DNA of 64,000 bases from CAVUPF01 sp963803755 (GCA_963803755.1 CAWDNP010000012.1:310001-374000), one strand, 5' to 3'; positions 7,235 through 19,982 are shown, counted from the stretch's first letter. Notes: generated by a model not told the origin, from the sequence alone. Numbers and translations are program-made.

Positions 7235-8230
7235 ATGGACCTCTCGGCGATCTTCCTCGGCACCGGCGGCTCGGTGCCCTCGGCGCGGCGCTCGACCGCG
7301 AGCGTGCTGGTGGCTCGCGGGGGCGAGCGGTTGATGTTTGACTGCGGCGAAGGGACGCAGCGCCAGCTGCAGCGCTCGCTGGGGCTGACCCAGGTTGAGG
7401 AGATCTACCTCACCCACTTTCACGCCGATCACATCCTTGGCCTGCCCGGCCTGCTCAAGACCTACGACCTGACCGACCGCCAGGAGCCGCTCACCGTCTA
7501 CGGCCCACCCGGCCTACGCGACCTCTTCGCGACCTTGGGCCGGCTCATCGGCCGGCTCGGGTTCGAGCTGAGCCTGGTCGAGCTGGCACCCGGTGAGGCG
7601 GTACCCCACGACGGCTATGCGGTGCGGGCCTTCAAGGTCGAGCACAGCGCGCGCGCCCACGGCTACGCGCTGGTCGAGGAGGACCGCCCTGGCCGCTTTG
7701 ACCCCGAGGCGGCGAAGATGCTCGGCGTCCCCGAAGGCCCGGCTTTCGCCGCGCTGCAGCGCGGCGAGGAGGTCGAGGGCTCATCCGGACCGGTTCGCCC
7801 TAAGGACGTAATGGGAAAGTCGCGTCCCGGTCGCACGGTCATCATCACCGGCGATACAGCCCCGTGTAAAGCCACCGCGGAGGTTGCCCACGACGCCGAG
7901 CTACTGATCCACGACGCCAGCTTCTCCGAGGAGGACGCGCAGCGCGCTGCTGAAACGGGCCACTCCACGGTTGGTCAGGCCGCCGCCGTGGCTCGCGAGG
8001 CCGCGGTCAAGCTCTTGGCCCTGGTCCATATCTCCTCCCGCTATCACGTCGGCGCCGTCCTGAAAGAGGCGCAAGAAGTCTTTGAGCCGACCATTGCTCC
8101 CCGCGACCTCGATGTCGTCGAGATCCCCTTTCCGGAGCGCGGCGAGCCCAAGCTCATCCCCGGTGGAGCGAGAGATGGCGAGGGGTCGGGGGCCGTTTCG
8201 CCAGGACCGCCTGCCGCCACCGCGGAGTGA
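7235..8230 (+). CDS. rnz: ribonuclease Z
   Basis: This 331-residue zinc phosphodiesterase of the ElaC/RNase Z family endonucleolytically matures tRNA 3' ends. It has GTGGSVP near the N-terminus, FDCGEGTQRQ at about 35-44, and the metal motif HFHADH at about 61-66. Later GHS and H-x-SSRY segments complete the site. CCA is not encoded in the adjacent tRNA-Arg gene, which fits a need for RNase Z plus CCA-adding enzyme. The gene stands alone between the tRNA and the pyrimidine operon. Confidence 0.92.
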   Translation: MDLSAIFLGTGGSVPSARRSTASVLVARGGERLMFDCGEGTQRQLQRSLGLTQVEEIYLTHFHADHILGLPGLLKTYDLTDRQEPLTVYGPPGLRDLFATLGRLIGRLGFELSLVELAPGEAVPHDGYAVRAFKVEHSARAHGYALVEEDRPGRFDPEAAKMLGVPEGPAFAALQRGEEVEGSSGPVRPKDVMGKSRPGRTVIITGDTAPCKATAEVAHDAELLIHDASFSEEDAQRAAETGHSTVGQAAAVAREAAVKLLALVHISSRYHVGAVLKEAQEVFEPTIAPRDLDVVEIPFPERGEPKLIPGGARDGEGSGAVSPGPPAATAE

Positions 8231-8322
8231 TTTCTGCCCCGAAGGGGGACCGAGTTCGCCTCACCGAAGGCGGGCGTAGGCGTCCGCCAAAACGACCCCC
8301 GACCCGCATCCCCCACCGCTGG

Positions 8323-8328
8323 TACTCT
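8323..8328 (+). promoter_or_regulatory. putative -10 box for the pyr operon
   Basis: TACTCT lies about 50 nt before the pyrR GTG and would place the transcript start near 8335, just upstream of the PyrR-binding RNA. Only the -10-like hexamer is recognisable. The rest of 8231-8380 holds no gene. Confidence 0.3.
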
Positions 8329-8340
8329 CACCCTCGTCCT

Positions 8341-8371
8341 TTAACCCGGTCCCGAGAGGCCAGGAAGGAGC
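8341..8371 (+). promoter_or_regulatory. PyrR-binding RNA element overlapping the pyrR ribosome site
   Basis: The segment TCCCGAGAGGCC followed by AGGAAGGAG matches the conserved PyrR-binding loop of pyr leaders (GAGAGGCY plus AAGG). It sits 10-40 nt before the pyrR GTG, and the AGGAAGGAG part doubles as the Shine-Dalgarno sequence. No terminator or antiterminator follows. UMP-bound PyrR is therefore likely to block translation initiation, as described for mycobacterial pyrR leaders. Confidence 0.75.
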
Positions 8372-8380
8372 AGCAAAACA

Positions 8381-8941
8381 GTGAGCGAGAAGGTCGTGCT
8401 GGCGCACGACGATCTGAAGCGGACGCTGCGGCGGATCGCCCATGAGATCGCCGAGAAGAATCCGGCCCCCGAGGGCTTGGCGATCGTCGGGATCCACACC
8501 CGCGGCGCGCTGCTCGCCCGCCGCATCCATGCCCTGGTCGGCGAGCTGAGCGGCACCGAGCTGCCGATCGGAGACATCGACATCTCCTTTTACCGCGACG
8601 ACGTCGGCGCCAAGACGCCCTCCTCCCAGCCGGTTGTCCACGCTTCTCACATCGACTTCGATCTCACCGGCCGCACCGTTGTCCTTATCGACGACGTGCT
8701 CTTTACCGGCCGCACCGTGCGGGCCGCGATCGACGCCCTCTTTGACTACGGCCGCCCCGAGCGGGTGCAGCTCGCCGTGCTCTGCGATCGCGGTCACCGC
8801 GAGCTGCCGATCCGGCCCGACTACGTCGGCAAGAACCTGCCGACCGCGCGCCCGGAGCGGGTAAACGTCCGCCTTGAGGAGAGCGACGGGGTTGACGAGG
8901 TGACGATCTCTGAGCCGCTGGTGGCGGAGGTGCCGGCATGA
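8381..8941 (+). CDS. pyrR: bifunctional pyr operon regulator / uracil phosphoribosyltransferase
   Basis: This 186-residue type I phosphoribosyltransferase-fold protein binds pyr mRNA when loaded with UMP and can also make UMP from uracil. The PRPP-binding motif VVLIDDVLFTGRTVRAA is at about residues 105-121. The start GTG 8381 has an AGGAAGGAG site 10 nt upstream that is part of the PyrR target, so the protein probably autoregulates. It overlaps pyrB by ATGA. It leads the operon pyrR-pyrB-pyrC-carA-carB-pyrK-pyrD. Confidence 0.95.
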   Translation: MSEKVVLAHDDLKRTLRRIAHEIAEKNPAPEGLAIVGIHTRGALLARRIHALVGELSGTELPIGDIDISFYRDDVGAKTPSSQPVVHASHIDFDLTGRTVVLIDDVLFTGRTVRAAIDALFDYGRPERVQLAVLCDRGHRELPIRPDYVGKNLPTARPERVNVRLEESDGVDEVTISEPLVAEVPA

Positions 8942-9897
8942 GACACCTGTTGGCGATCGAGCAGCTCTCGCGAGAGGAGATCGAGGCGATCCTCGACCGC
9001 GCCGAGAGCTTCGCCGAGGTCGGCCGCCGCGACATCAAGAAGGTGCCGACCCTGCGCGGGCGCACCGTGGTCAGCCTCTTCTACGAGTCGAGCACCCGCA
9101 CCGCCAGCTCCTTCGAGCTGGCGGCGAAGCGCCTCTCGGCGGACCTAATCTCGGTGAAGGCGGCCGGCTCCTCGGTCGATAAGGGCGAGTCCCTGAAGGA
9201 CACGGTGGCGACCCTCTCGGCCTATGACCCGGCGGTGATCGTGATCCGCCACCCCTACGCGGGCGCCGCCCAGCTCGTCGCCGGCTGGACCCCGGCCGCC
9301 GTCGTCAACGCCGGCGATGGCAAGCACGAGCACCCCAGCCAGGCGCTGCTCGACGTGTTCACCCTGCGCCGCCGCCTCGACTCACTGGAGGGGAAGCGGA
9401 TCTGGATCGTCGGCGACGTTCTCCACAGCCGTGTCGCCCGCTCCAACCTGATCGCCTTCCGCCGGATGGGCGCCGAGGTGACGCTCTGCGGCCCGCCGAC
9501 CCTGATCCCGCGTGGGATCGAGGAGCTGGGCTGTGGGGTCTGCTACTCGCTCGACCGGCTTGGAGAGGCCGACGTGGTCTACGCGCTGCGGATGCAGCAC
9601 GAGCGGATGAACGAGAGCTTCGTCCCCTCGATCCGCGAGTACGCGACCCACTTCCAGATCGACTCGCGCAGGCTCGGGCCGCGCCAGCTGCTGATGCACC
9701 CGGGCCCGGTCAACCGCGGAGTCGAGCTGTCCGGCGAGGTGATCGATTCGCCGCAGTCGCTGATCGCCGAGCAGGTCGCCGCCGGGCTGGTGGTGCGGAT
9801 GGCGATCCTCTACGAGCTGCTGGCCGGAAGCGAGCGGCCGGAGCCGGTTAAGGGCGAGGGAGCCGAGCGCCCGACTCCCATAGGACAGCCGGCGTGA
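8938..9897 (+). CDS. pyrB: aspartate carbamoyltransferase catalytic subunit
   Basis: This 319-residue enzyme joins carbamoyl phosphate and aspartate in de novo pyrimidine synthesis. The carbamoyl-phosphate motif SSTRT lies near residues 45-50, HPSQALLD near 131, and the C-terminal HPGPVNRG motif near 258. No pyrI regulatory gene is present, as is usual for this operon type. It overlaps pyrR (ATGA) and pyrC (GTGA), so the genes are probably translationally coupled. Confidence 0.95.
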   Translation: MRHLLAIEQLSREEIEAILDRAESFAEVGRRDIKKVPTLRGRTVVSLFYESSTRTASSFELAAKRLSADLISVKAAGSSVDKGESLKDTVATLSAYDPAVIVIRHPYAGAAQLVAGWTPAAVVNAGDGKHEHPSQALLDVFTLRRRLDSLEGKRIWIVGDVLHSRVARSNLIAFRRMGAEVTLCGPPTLIPRGIEELGCGVCYSLDRLGEADVVYALRMQHERMNESFVPSIREYATHFQIDSRRLGPRQLLMHPGPVNRGVELSGEVIDSPQSLIAEQVAAGLVVRMAILYELLAGSERPEPVKGEGAERPTPIGQPA

Positions 9898-11243
9898 GCC
9901 TGGTCGAGGCGCTCGACATGCGCTCCGGCGAGGGGGCGAATGCGATCTTGCGCAGGGCCACGGTGCTAGACCCGCCGGCCGGGATCGAGGGCGTCTATGA
10001 CGTGGTGATCCATGCCGGCCGCATCGCCGAACTGGCCCCTCCCGGCTCCGCCTCCGCCGACGCCGCCGAGGTCGTCGAGGCCGAGGGCCTGCACGCCTTC
10101 CCGGGGTTCTTTGACCCTCATGTCCACCTGCGCACCCCCGGCCATGAGCACAAGGAGGACATCGAGACCGGCACCCGCGCGGCGGCGGCGGGCGGCTACT
10201 GCGGGATCCTCGCGATGGCCAACGCCGAACCGCCCGTCTGCACCGCCGCCGACATCGGCGCGCTGCGCGAGCGGGCCCGTGCCGAGGCCTCCGTCCCGGT
10301 CGGCTTCCTCGCCACCGTCACCCGTGGCATGAGAGGGGAGGAGCTGGTCGAAATGGCCGAGTTGCGGGAGGCCGGCGCGGTCGGCTTCAGCGACGACGGC
10401 CTGCCGATCGCCGATGCCCGCATCATGCGCAGAGCACTCCAGTACCAGCGGCTCTGCGGCGGCACGATCGCCCTCCATGAGGAGGATCCCGACCTCTCCG
10501 GCGACGGGGTGATGCACGAGGGTGCGGTCTCCGCGGTGCTCGGCCTGGCCGGCATCCCCTCGGTCTCGGAGTCAACGGCGATCGCCCGCGATGCCGCCCT
10601 CGCCTCTTACGAGGAGGGGCGGATCCACGTCCAGCATCTATCGGCGGCCGAGTCGGTCGAGGCGGTGCGGGCGGCGCAGGCGGCCGGGGTGCGGATCAGC
10701 GCCGAGGCGACACCGCACCACCTCTGCCTCACCGAGGAGGCTGTTCGCAGCCTCGACGCGCTTCGCTTCAAGATGAACCCGCCGCTGCGCGGCGAGCCCG
10801 ACCGTGAGGCGCTGATCGCGGGCCTGCGCGACGGCACGATCGAGTGCATAGCGACCGACCACGCGCCGCACACGACGGAGGAGAAGGAGGTTCCCTTCGA
10901 GCAGGCGGCGATGGGGGTGACCGGGCTGGAGACCGCCTTCGCGGCGCTCCACACCGACCTCGTCTTGCCTGGGGCGCTTGACCTCGGCCTTCTCATCGAG
11001 CGGATGGCGGGCGGAGCGGCTCCCTTCGGCCTAAAGCGGCCCACACTGGTGCCCCACAGCGAGGCCAACGTCGCCCTCTGCGACCTCGCCGCCGAGTGGA
11101 CGGTGGGGGAGGACGGCTATGAGAGCCGCTCGCTCAACTCCTGGTGCGCGGGGCGCAGGCTGACGGGGCGGGTGCTGATGACCGTCGCCGGCGGCCAGGT
11201 CGCCTATCGACTGCGGAGCTTCTCGCTGGGGGTCGCAGCTTGA
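9894..11243 (+). CDS. pyrC: dihydroorotase
   Basis: This 449-residue amidohydrolase closes carbamoyl aspartate to dihydroorotate. The zinc motif DPHVHLRTPG occurs near residues 74-83, the carboxylated-lysine region is KEDIETG nearby, ATPHHL is a further metal-ligand site, and the catalytic aspartate is in IATDHAPHT. The long form with DPHVHLR is the class I type. The GTG start overlaps the pyrB stop. A 67-bp gap without obvious signals separates it from carA. Confidence 0.94.
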   Translation: MSLVEALDMRSGEGANAILRRATVLDPPAGIEGVYDVVIHAGRIAELAPPGSASADAAEVVEAEGLHAFPGFFDPHVHLRTPGHEHKEDIETGTRAAAAGGYCGILAMANAEPPVCTAADIGALRERARAEASVPVGFLATVTRGMRGEELVEMAELREAGAVGFSDDGLPIADARIMRRALQYQRLCGGTIALHEEDPDLSGDGVMHEGAVSAVLGLAGIPSVSESTAIARDAALASYEEGRIHVQHLSAAESVEAVRAAQAAGVRISAEATPHHLCLTEEAVRSLDALRFKMNPPLRGEPDREALIAGLRDGTIECIATDHAPHTTEEKEVPFEQAAMGVTGLETAFAALHTDLVLPGALDLGLLIERMAGGAAPFGLKRPTLVPHSEANVALCDLAAEWTVGEDGYESRSLNSWCAGRRLTGRVLMTVAGGQVAYRLRSFSLGVAA

Positions 11244-11310
11244 GAGCCGAAGCATCTCTGATTCCCGTCGGCCCTTCCGTCGCGATGGCCCCTTCACGTG
11301 GGGTCGCGGC

Positions 11311-12424
11311 GTGAGCGCCGCCTCTGCCTACGTCCTGCTCGAGGACGGCGCCCGCTTTGACGGCGAGCTGTGCGGCCACCCGGAGGCGGTGACCGGAGAG
11401 GTCGTCTTCAACACCGCGATGACCGGATACCAGGAGGCGGTGACCGATCCCTCCTACGCGGGCCAGATCATCGCCTTCACCTACCCGCTGATCGGAAACT
11501 ACGGCGTCTGCGCCGAGGCGATGGAGTCCGAACGGATCCATGCCCGCGGCGCGATCATGCGCGACGCCAAGAACTGCGAGGACGTCGCCACCGCCGAGGG
11601 CGGCTGGCTGGACTGGCTTTCTGACTGCGGCGTGCCCGGGATCGGCGGCGTCGACACGCGGGCGCTGGTCCGCCACATCCGCGACCGCGGCGCGATGCGG
11701 GGCGGCATCTTCCCCGGCGAGGTCCCCGAGGCCGAGGCCCGCGCGATGGTCGCCGCCGAGCCCTCGATGGACGGCGCCGACCTGGCCCGCACCGTCACCC
11801 CGCCCGAGCCGGTCCGCTTTCAGGGCGATGGCCCCCACGTGGTCGGCATCGACACCGGGGTGAAGATGAGCATCGTCCGCCAGCTCCGCGCGCGCGGCTG
11901 CCGCGTCACCCTGTTGCCCTGCGCGACCTCTGCCGAGGACGTGCTGGCCGAGGGACCGGACCTCGTCTTCCTCGCCAACGGCCCCGGCGACCCCGCCGCC
12001 CTCGGCTACGTCGTCGACACGGTGCGCGAACTGGTCGGTGTGCGCCCGGTCTTCGGCATCTGCCTCGGCCACCAGCTGCTCTGTCGCGCCATCGGCCTGA
12101 GGACCTACAAGCTGCCCTTCGGCCACCGCGGCGCCAACCACCCGGTCAAGGACCTGGAGAGCGGCCGGATCGACATCACCTCCCAAAACCACGGCTTCGC
12201 CGTGAAGGGCCCCGGCGGGGAGCCGCGGATCGCGGGCGAGGAGCCGGTCCGCTGGGATACCGACTTCGGCGTCGCCGAGCTCTCCCACTTAAACCTCTAC
12301 GACCGCACGGTCGAGGGACTCGTGCTGAGAGACGTCGCGGGGGCGACGGTCCAGTACCACCCCGAGGCGGGTCCTGGCCCGCACGACGCCCGCTACCTCT
12401 TCGACCGTTTCCTGGATCTCGCCC

Positions 12425-12432
<8 letters not shown>
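11311..12432 (+). CDS. carA: carbamoyl-phosphate synthase small (glutaminase) subunit
   Basis: This 373-residue subunit releases ammonia from glutamine for CarB. The N-terminal domain has GEVVFNTAMTGYQE. The C-terminal class I glutamine amidotransferase has the nucleophile Cys251 in GICLGHQ, with His350 and Glu352 in the HPEAGPGP segment. The catalytic triad is complete. The GTG at 11311 is the first start before the conserved domain. The gene overlaps carB by 8 bp. Confidence 0.95.
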
Positions 12433-15529
<3,097 letters not shown>

Positions 15530-15533
<4 letters not shown>

Positions 15534-16519
15534 GCGCGCCGTTGGGCCGGCGGCTCTGCGCGGTGACCGAGAACCGAGCCTCGGGCAGCTACCGGGTCTT
15601 TTCACTGCACGACGAGGGGGGGCCCGAGCCCAGGCCGGGGCAGTTCTACATGCTCGCCGCCGCGCGCCGCTGGGAGGAGCGCTCCCAGCGGCCATTCCTG
15701 CCCCGAGCGCTCTCGGTCGCCGACGTGGCGCCGGGCGGTGCTGGGCGCCGGCTCGACTTTCTGATCGAGGGGATCGGGCCCGGGACCGACCGTCTCTGCG
15801 AGCTGGAGCCGGGGGAGGGGGTCTGGGTCAACGGGCCCCTCGGCAACTCCTTCTCCGAACCGCGAGAGCTGGCGCCGGGCGCCGCGGGGGCGATCCTGGT
15901 CGGCGGCGGCATCGGCATCGCCCCGCTGGCGCTGCTGCGCCGCCGCTTCGCCGCTCACAACGTCCCCGCCCGCGTTCTCCTCGGCTTCCGCGACGCGGCC
16001 CACTGCGGTGGCCTCGACGACCTCTTCTCCTGCTGTGAGGTGCGCCTCGCGAGCGAGGACGGCCACGTCGGGCGCCGCGGCTACGTCACCGACCTGCTCG
16101 CGGCGATGCTCGACGGCGACGACGCGACCAGCGCCGCCGTCTATTCCTGCGGCCCGCCAGCGATGCTGGATGCTGTGCAATCGATGTGCGCGCAGCGCGG
16201 CATCGCCTGCGAGCTGGCGATGGAGTCCCCGATGGCTTGCGGGTACGGAGCCTGCTTCGGCTGCGCCATGCCTTGCTCTGACGGCAGCTACATGCGTCTT
16301 TGCCTCGACGGGCCGGTGATAGGCACATCGGCTCCTGGCGTCGGGGTGGGGGGGCCTCCGCCACCCGAAGGCCGCGGAGGGAAAGGCCCCAACCCTGCAG
16401 GGGCAAAGCTTGCCTGCGCCCGGAGCAGCGCGCGGTGCAAGGGGGGGGGCCAACTCCGAGGGGGGGACCCGCCGCCAGCGCGCTCAGCTTCTGCGGCATC
16501 GAGCTCCAACACCCCGTGA
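15530..16519 (+). CDS. pyrK: dihydroorotate dehydrogenase electron-transfer subunit
   Basis: This FAD and [2Fe-2S] subunit passes electrons from PyrD to NAD. The FAD-binding region has RPFLPRALSV, the NAD domain has GGGIGIAPLALL, and the iron-sulfur cluster cysteines are in CGYGACFGCAMPC plus RLC. Conservation ends around CLDGPV near 16315. The remaining open frame to 16519 is low-complexity, contains long G runs and overlaps pyrD by about 85 bp, so the true stop is probably earlier and hidden by a homopolymer error. The ATG overlaps the carB stop as ATGA. Confidence 0.85.
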
Positions 16520-17353
16520 TCAATGCGTCCGGCACGTTTGACGCAATCGCCGCTAGGCGGGTGTACGGGGACGCGCTGCTCGAAGAATTCCCGTTCTCAG
16601 CCTTCGTTCTCAAAGACGATCACCCCCAAGGCCCGAATCGGAAACGACCCGCAGCGGATCTGGGAGACGCCGGCCGGGATGATCAACTCGATTGGGCTGC
16701 CCAACAAGGGGCTCGACGGGTTCTTGGTGGAGGACCTGCCACGGCTTGCCGAGTTGCCCGTGCCGCTGATCGTCTCGGTGATGGGCACGAGCCGGGAGGA
16801 GTTCTCCCGCCTCGTCTCGGCGGTCTCTGAGCGGGATGAGGTTGCCGCGATCGAGCTCAACGTCTCCTGCCCCAACGTCGACTCCGGCCTGATCGTCGGC
16901 GAGCAGCCGGCCGAGATGGCGGCGCTGCTGGCGCTGCTGCGCCCGCTCACGGCGAAGCCGCTGATCGTCAAGCTGACTCCGAACGTCGCCGATCCGGCGG
17001 CGATAGCCCTCGCCGCCGAGCGGGGAGGGGCCGACGCGGTCTCGCTGATCAACACGGTGAAGGCGAGCGCGATCGATCCGATCACGCTGGGACCCGTGAT
17101 CGCGGCCGGCCACGGCGGCCTCTCGGGCCCGGCTGTACGGCCGATCGCGGTCGCCCAGGTTCGTGCCGTCGCAGCCGCGGTGGGCCTGCCGATCATCGGC
17201 ATGGGCGGCGTCTCCAGCGGCGCCGACGCGCGCGAATTCCTCGCCGCCGGGGCAACGGTGGTTGCGGTCGGGACCGAGAGCTTCCGGGACCCGCTCGCCG
17301 CTCGCCGGATTGCCGAAGAGCTTTCCTCTGGATTCGTTGAGCAGTCGGAATGA
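16435..17353 (+). CDS. pyrD: dihydroorotate dehydrogenase, class 1B catalytic subunit (apparent frameshift)
   Basis: This FMN enzyme (about 305 residues) oxidises dihydroorotate to orotate with PyrK. The start HPVINASGTFD is class 1 specific. After the break come KTITPKARIGN and ETPAGMINSIGLPN, then the catalytic-loop cysteine in LNVSCPNVD, and GMGGVSSGADA near the end. One extra base at CGTTCTC (16605-16611) breaks the frame; CGTCTC restores AFVSKTITPK. The start GTG 16435 is tentative because the preceding 100 bp are G-rich and possibly misread. No pyrF follows in the window. Confidence 0.87.
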
Positions 17354-17417
17354 GCCCCCGATCCTCTACCTCGACTCGAGGTCGAGGTGAATTTGTCCCG
17401 AAATGGGGGGGAAGCCC

Positions 17418-17445
17418 TTGCGCGCTCTCGACCCGCGGCTATACT
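17418..17445 (+). promoter_or_regulatory. promoter for mihF (TTGCGC-16-TATACT), near-leaderless
   Basis: TTGCGC (17418-17423) and TATACT (17440-17445) are separated by 16 bp. The expected start of transcription is 3-4 nt before the ATG at 17456, so the mRNA would lack a Shine-Dalgarno sequence. This is the best-matching vegetative promoter in the window and separates the mihF-gmk-rpoZ-coaBC group from the pyr operon. Confidence 0.65.
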
Positions 17446-17455
17446 CGCCGCCCAC

Positions 17456-17788
17456 ATGCCCACCCCAGTCAAGACCTCAGCTGCGGCCCCCGAGCGGTCG
17501 CTGGACCAGAGGATGGAGGCGCTGAAGCGGGCCAATGACATCCGCACCGCCCGCGCCAAGCTGAAGAAGGACCTCAAAGCGGGTCGCGCCGGCATCCACG
17601 CCCTGCTGCTTGACCCACCCGAGTACGTGCAGACCGCGAAGGTCTTCGACATGCTGCTGGCGGTGCCGAAGTACGGCCGGGTAAAGACCAACCGCATCCT
17701 CAACCAGTGCCGGATCTCCCCCTCAAAGACCATCGGGGGACTTTCACAGCGCCAGCGCGCTGAGCTGGTCTCCCAGCTCCGCCGCTAA
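17456..17788 (+). CDS. mihF: actinobacterial integration host factor (mIHF)
   Basis: This 110-residue basic DNA-binding protein matches the actinobacterial mIHF family, with segments RAKLKKDLKAG, LLAVPKYGRVK and the helix-two-turn-helix region ending GGLSQRQRAEL. It is a nucleoid protein required for integrase action and chromosome compaction in mycobacteria and streptomycetes. The ATG at 17456 follows a TATACT box by 10 nt, indicating a leaderless transcript. An upstream in-frame TTG/ATG at 17387 is unlikely because the promoter lies after it. Position beside gmk and rpoZ is conserved in Actinomycetota. Confidence 0.93.
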   Translation: MPTPVKTSAAAPERSLDQRMEALKRANDIRTARAKLKKDLKAGRAGIHALLLDPPEYVQTAKVFDMLLAVPKYGRVKTNRILNQCRISPSKTIGGLSQRQRAELVSQLRR

Positions 17789-17892
17789 CGGCCGCCGCAG
17801 CCCCGGGCATCGTGGCCTCCTCGGCTGCCCGCGCACAGAGCGCGCCACGCTCCCTGCGTCCGACCGACCTGCTTGGTTTTTACCGCCGTTTC

Positions 17893-18471
17893 ATGTCGAA
17901 AGTCTTTGTCATCACTGGCCCGTCGGGCGTCGGGAAGGGAACCTTGATCTCCAGGCTGCTCGACCGCGTGCCGGATCTGCAGCTCTCGGTCTCGGCGACG
18001 ACCCGGGCACCTCGCGAGGGCGAGATCGACGGCCGCGACTACCACTTCCTCTCTCCCGAGGAGTTCGACCGCCACGTCCGCAGCGAAGACTTCCTCGAGT
18101 TCGCCACCTACAGCGGCCACCGCTACGGAACGCTGCGCTCCGAGGTTAAGCGGCGGCTCTCGGCCGGGCACTCGGTGGTGCTCGAGATCGAGGTTCAGGG
18201 CGCGCGCCAGGTGCGCGCCGCGATGCGCGAGTCGGTGCAGGTCTTCATAGCTCCGCCCGACTCGGCCATCCTGCGCGAGCGCCTGCTCGCCCGCGGCACC
18301 GACTCGGCCGAGGCGATCGATGCCCGGCTTAAGGTCGCCGAGCAAGAGCTGGCCGCCCAGGACGAGTTCCGCCACCGGGTTATCAACGACGACCTCGACC
18401 GCGCCGCGGCGGAGCTGGAGCAGATCGTGCGCGCCGAGCTCGGCCTGCCACTACACTCCGGTGCCGGATGA
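17893..18471 (+). CDS. gmk: guanylate kinase
   Basis: This 192-residue kinase phosphorylates GMP to GDP. The P-loop GPSGVGKGTL is at about residues 9-18, the GMP-binding SATTRAPREGE at about 35-45, and the lid region GRDYHF follows. The ATG at 17893 places the P-loop at the usual distance; an upstream GTG at 17812 would add 27 residues without family support. It overlaps rpoZ by ATGA. Confidence 0.94.
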   Translation: MSKVFVITGPSGVGKGTLISRLLDRVPDLQLSVSATTRAPREGEIDGRDYHFLSPEEFDRHVRSEDFLEFATYSGHRYGTLRSEVKRRLSAGHSVVLEIEVQGARQVRAAMRESVQVFIAPPDSAILRERLLARGTDSAEAIDARLKVAEQELAAQDEFRHRVINDDLDRAAAELEQIVRAELGLPLHSGAG

Positions 18472-18701
18472 TCAAACCACGCGTCGACAAACTCTTGGAA
18501 CACACGGACTCCCACTACGCCGCGGTCGTCGTTTCGGCCAAGCGGGCGCGCCAGATCAACAGCTACTTCCACAACCTCGGCGAGGGCAGCTTCGGTGAAT
18601 ACCCGCCGCCGATGGTCGAGACCCCGCGCGACAGAAACTACCTCTCGATGGCGCTCGAGGAGCTCGCCGAGGGCAAGCTCAAATACGAGTACCGCGCCTG
18701 A
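18468..18701 (+). CDS. rpoZ: RNA polymerase omega subunit
   Basis: This 77-residue omega subunit helps assemble the beta' subunit. The conserved SHYAAVVVSAKRARQIN segment lies at about residues 15-31. The C-terminus has the actinobacterial pattern ALEELAEGKLKYEY. The ATG overlaps the gmk stop, an order (gmk-rpoZ-coaBC) conserved widely in bacteria. Confidence 0.94.
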   Translation: MIKPRVDKLLEHTDSHYAAVVVSAKRARQINSYFHNLGEGSFGEYPPPMVETPRDRNYLSMALEELAEGKLKYEYRA

Positions 18702-18735
18702 GCTCCGGCCTCTCCGGCGCGATCAGGAGGAACCG

Positions 18736-19982
18736 ATGGCCAGAGTCCTGCTTGGTGTGAGCGGCGGGATCGCCGCCTACAAGTCGCTTGAGTTCGCCCG
18801 GCTGGGCACCGTGGCCGGCCACGGTGTCCGGGTCGTGATGACCGGTGCCGCCGCCCGCTTCGTTGGTGCGGCCTCCTTCGAGGGGATCACCGGGGCGCCG
18901 GTCCTGACCTCCGAGTTTAAGCGCGACCCGATGCGCGGCGCCTTCCCCGGCGACCCCCTGCCCGCGCACGACCCGGTCGGCCACCTCGAGCTGGCCGCCA
19001 ACTGCGACGTCTACCTGGTCGCGCCCGCCTCCGCCAACACCCTCGCCAAGCTCGCCGCCGGGATGGCGGACTCGATGCTCACCACCTCCTTCCTCGCCTG
19101 CGTCGCCCCGCGCCTCCTCGCCCCGGCGATGAACGACCGGATGTATGCCGACGCCGCGACCCAGGCGAACCTGGCGACGCTGCGCGAGCGCGGCGTCGCC
19201 GTGATCGAGCCGGAGGAGGGTCCGCTCGCCTCGCGCGGGGAGTTCGGCAAGGGCCGCCTGCCCGACCCCGCCCATCTGCTGGCCCGCGTCGAGGCGGCCC
19301 TGCCGAGGGGCAGCCGCCCCTGGGATGGCCTCCGCGTCTTGGTCAGCGCCGGCGGCACCCGTGAGCCGATCGATCCGGTTCGCTTCATCGGCAACCGCTC
19401 CAGCGGCCGCATGGGCCTGGCCCTCGTCGACGCCGCGGTCCGCCGCGGCGCCGACGTGACCCTGATAGCGGCCAACGTCGCCCTCGCAAGCCCCCCCGGT
19501 GTTCGCCGCGTGGACGTGGAGACCGCCGAGCAGCTGGCCACGGCGACTCACCGGGAGTTCCCCCCAGCGCACGTTCTCCTGATGGCCGCCGCCCCCGCCG
19601 ACTTCCGGGCCTCCAACGTCTCGAGAGCAAGTTAAAGCGCCAGGACGCCCTCGACCTCCATCTGCAGCCGACAGAGGACATCCTCGCCTCCTTGGCAGCC
19701 ACTGCCACCGAGCAACAAACCATCGTCGGTTTCGCCGCCGAGCACGGAGGAGATGGAGTCGACCGAGCCCGAGCCAAGCTCTCCCGCAAGGGAGCCGACC
19801 TGATCGTCTTAAACGATGTCTCGGATCCCTCGATCGGCTTCGAGAGCGACCAAAACGCAGTGACCCTGATTGACTCCACGAGCGAGACCGACGTCGCGCT
19901 AGCCCCCAAGGAAGCCATCGCCGACGCAATCCTCGACAGGGTCGAGCAGCTACGGAGTAACGCCAAGCTGCACCACGGTTGA
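18736..19982 (+). CDS. coaBC: bifunctional phosphopantothenoylcysteine decarboxylase / synthase (apparent frameshift)
   Basis: This flavoprotein (about 415 residues) performs two steps of coenzyme A synthesis. The CoaC half has GVSGGIAAYK at the N-terminus and the substrate motif APAMNDRMY. The CoaB half has SAGGTREPIDPVRFI and NRSSGRMG. One base is missing at CGTCTC (19617-19622): the text reads CGTCTCGAG, and CGTCTCCGAG would give NVSESKLKRQD, the CoaB lysine motif. The ATG at 18736 follows an AGGAGG site. The downstream frame runs to the TGA at 19982. Confidence 0.9.

Noticed and set aside
16435..16605. pyrK-pyrD gene fusion
   Set aside because: The frames differ and the joining region is low-complexity; two adjacent genes with a misread junction is simpler.
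17353..17456. pyrF between pyrD and mihF
   Set aside because: Only 100 bp separate the genes and no coding sequence is present there; pyrF must lie elsewhere.
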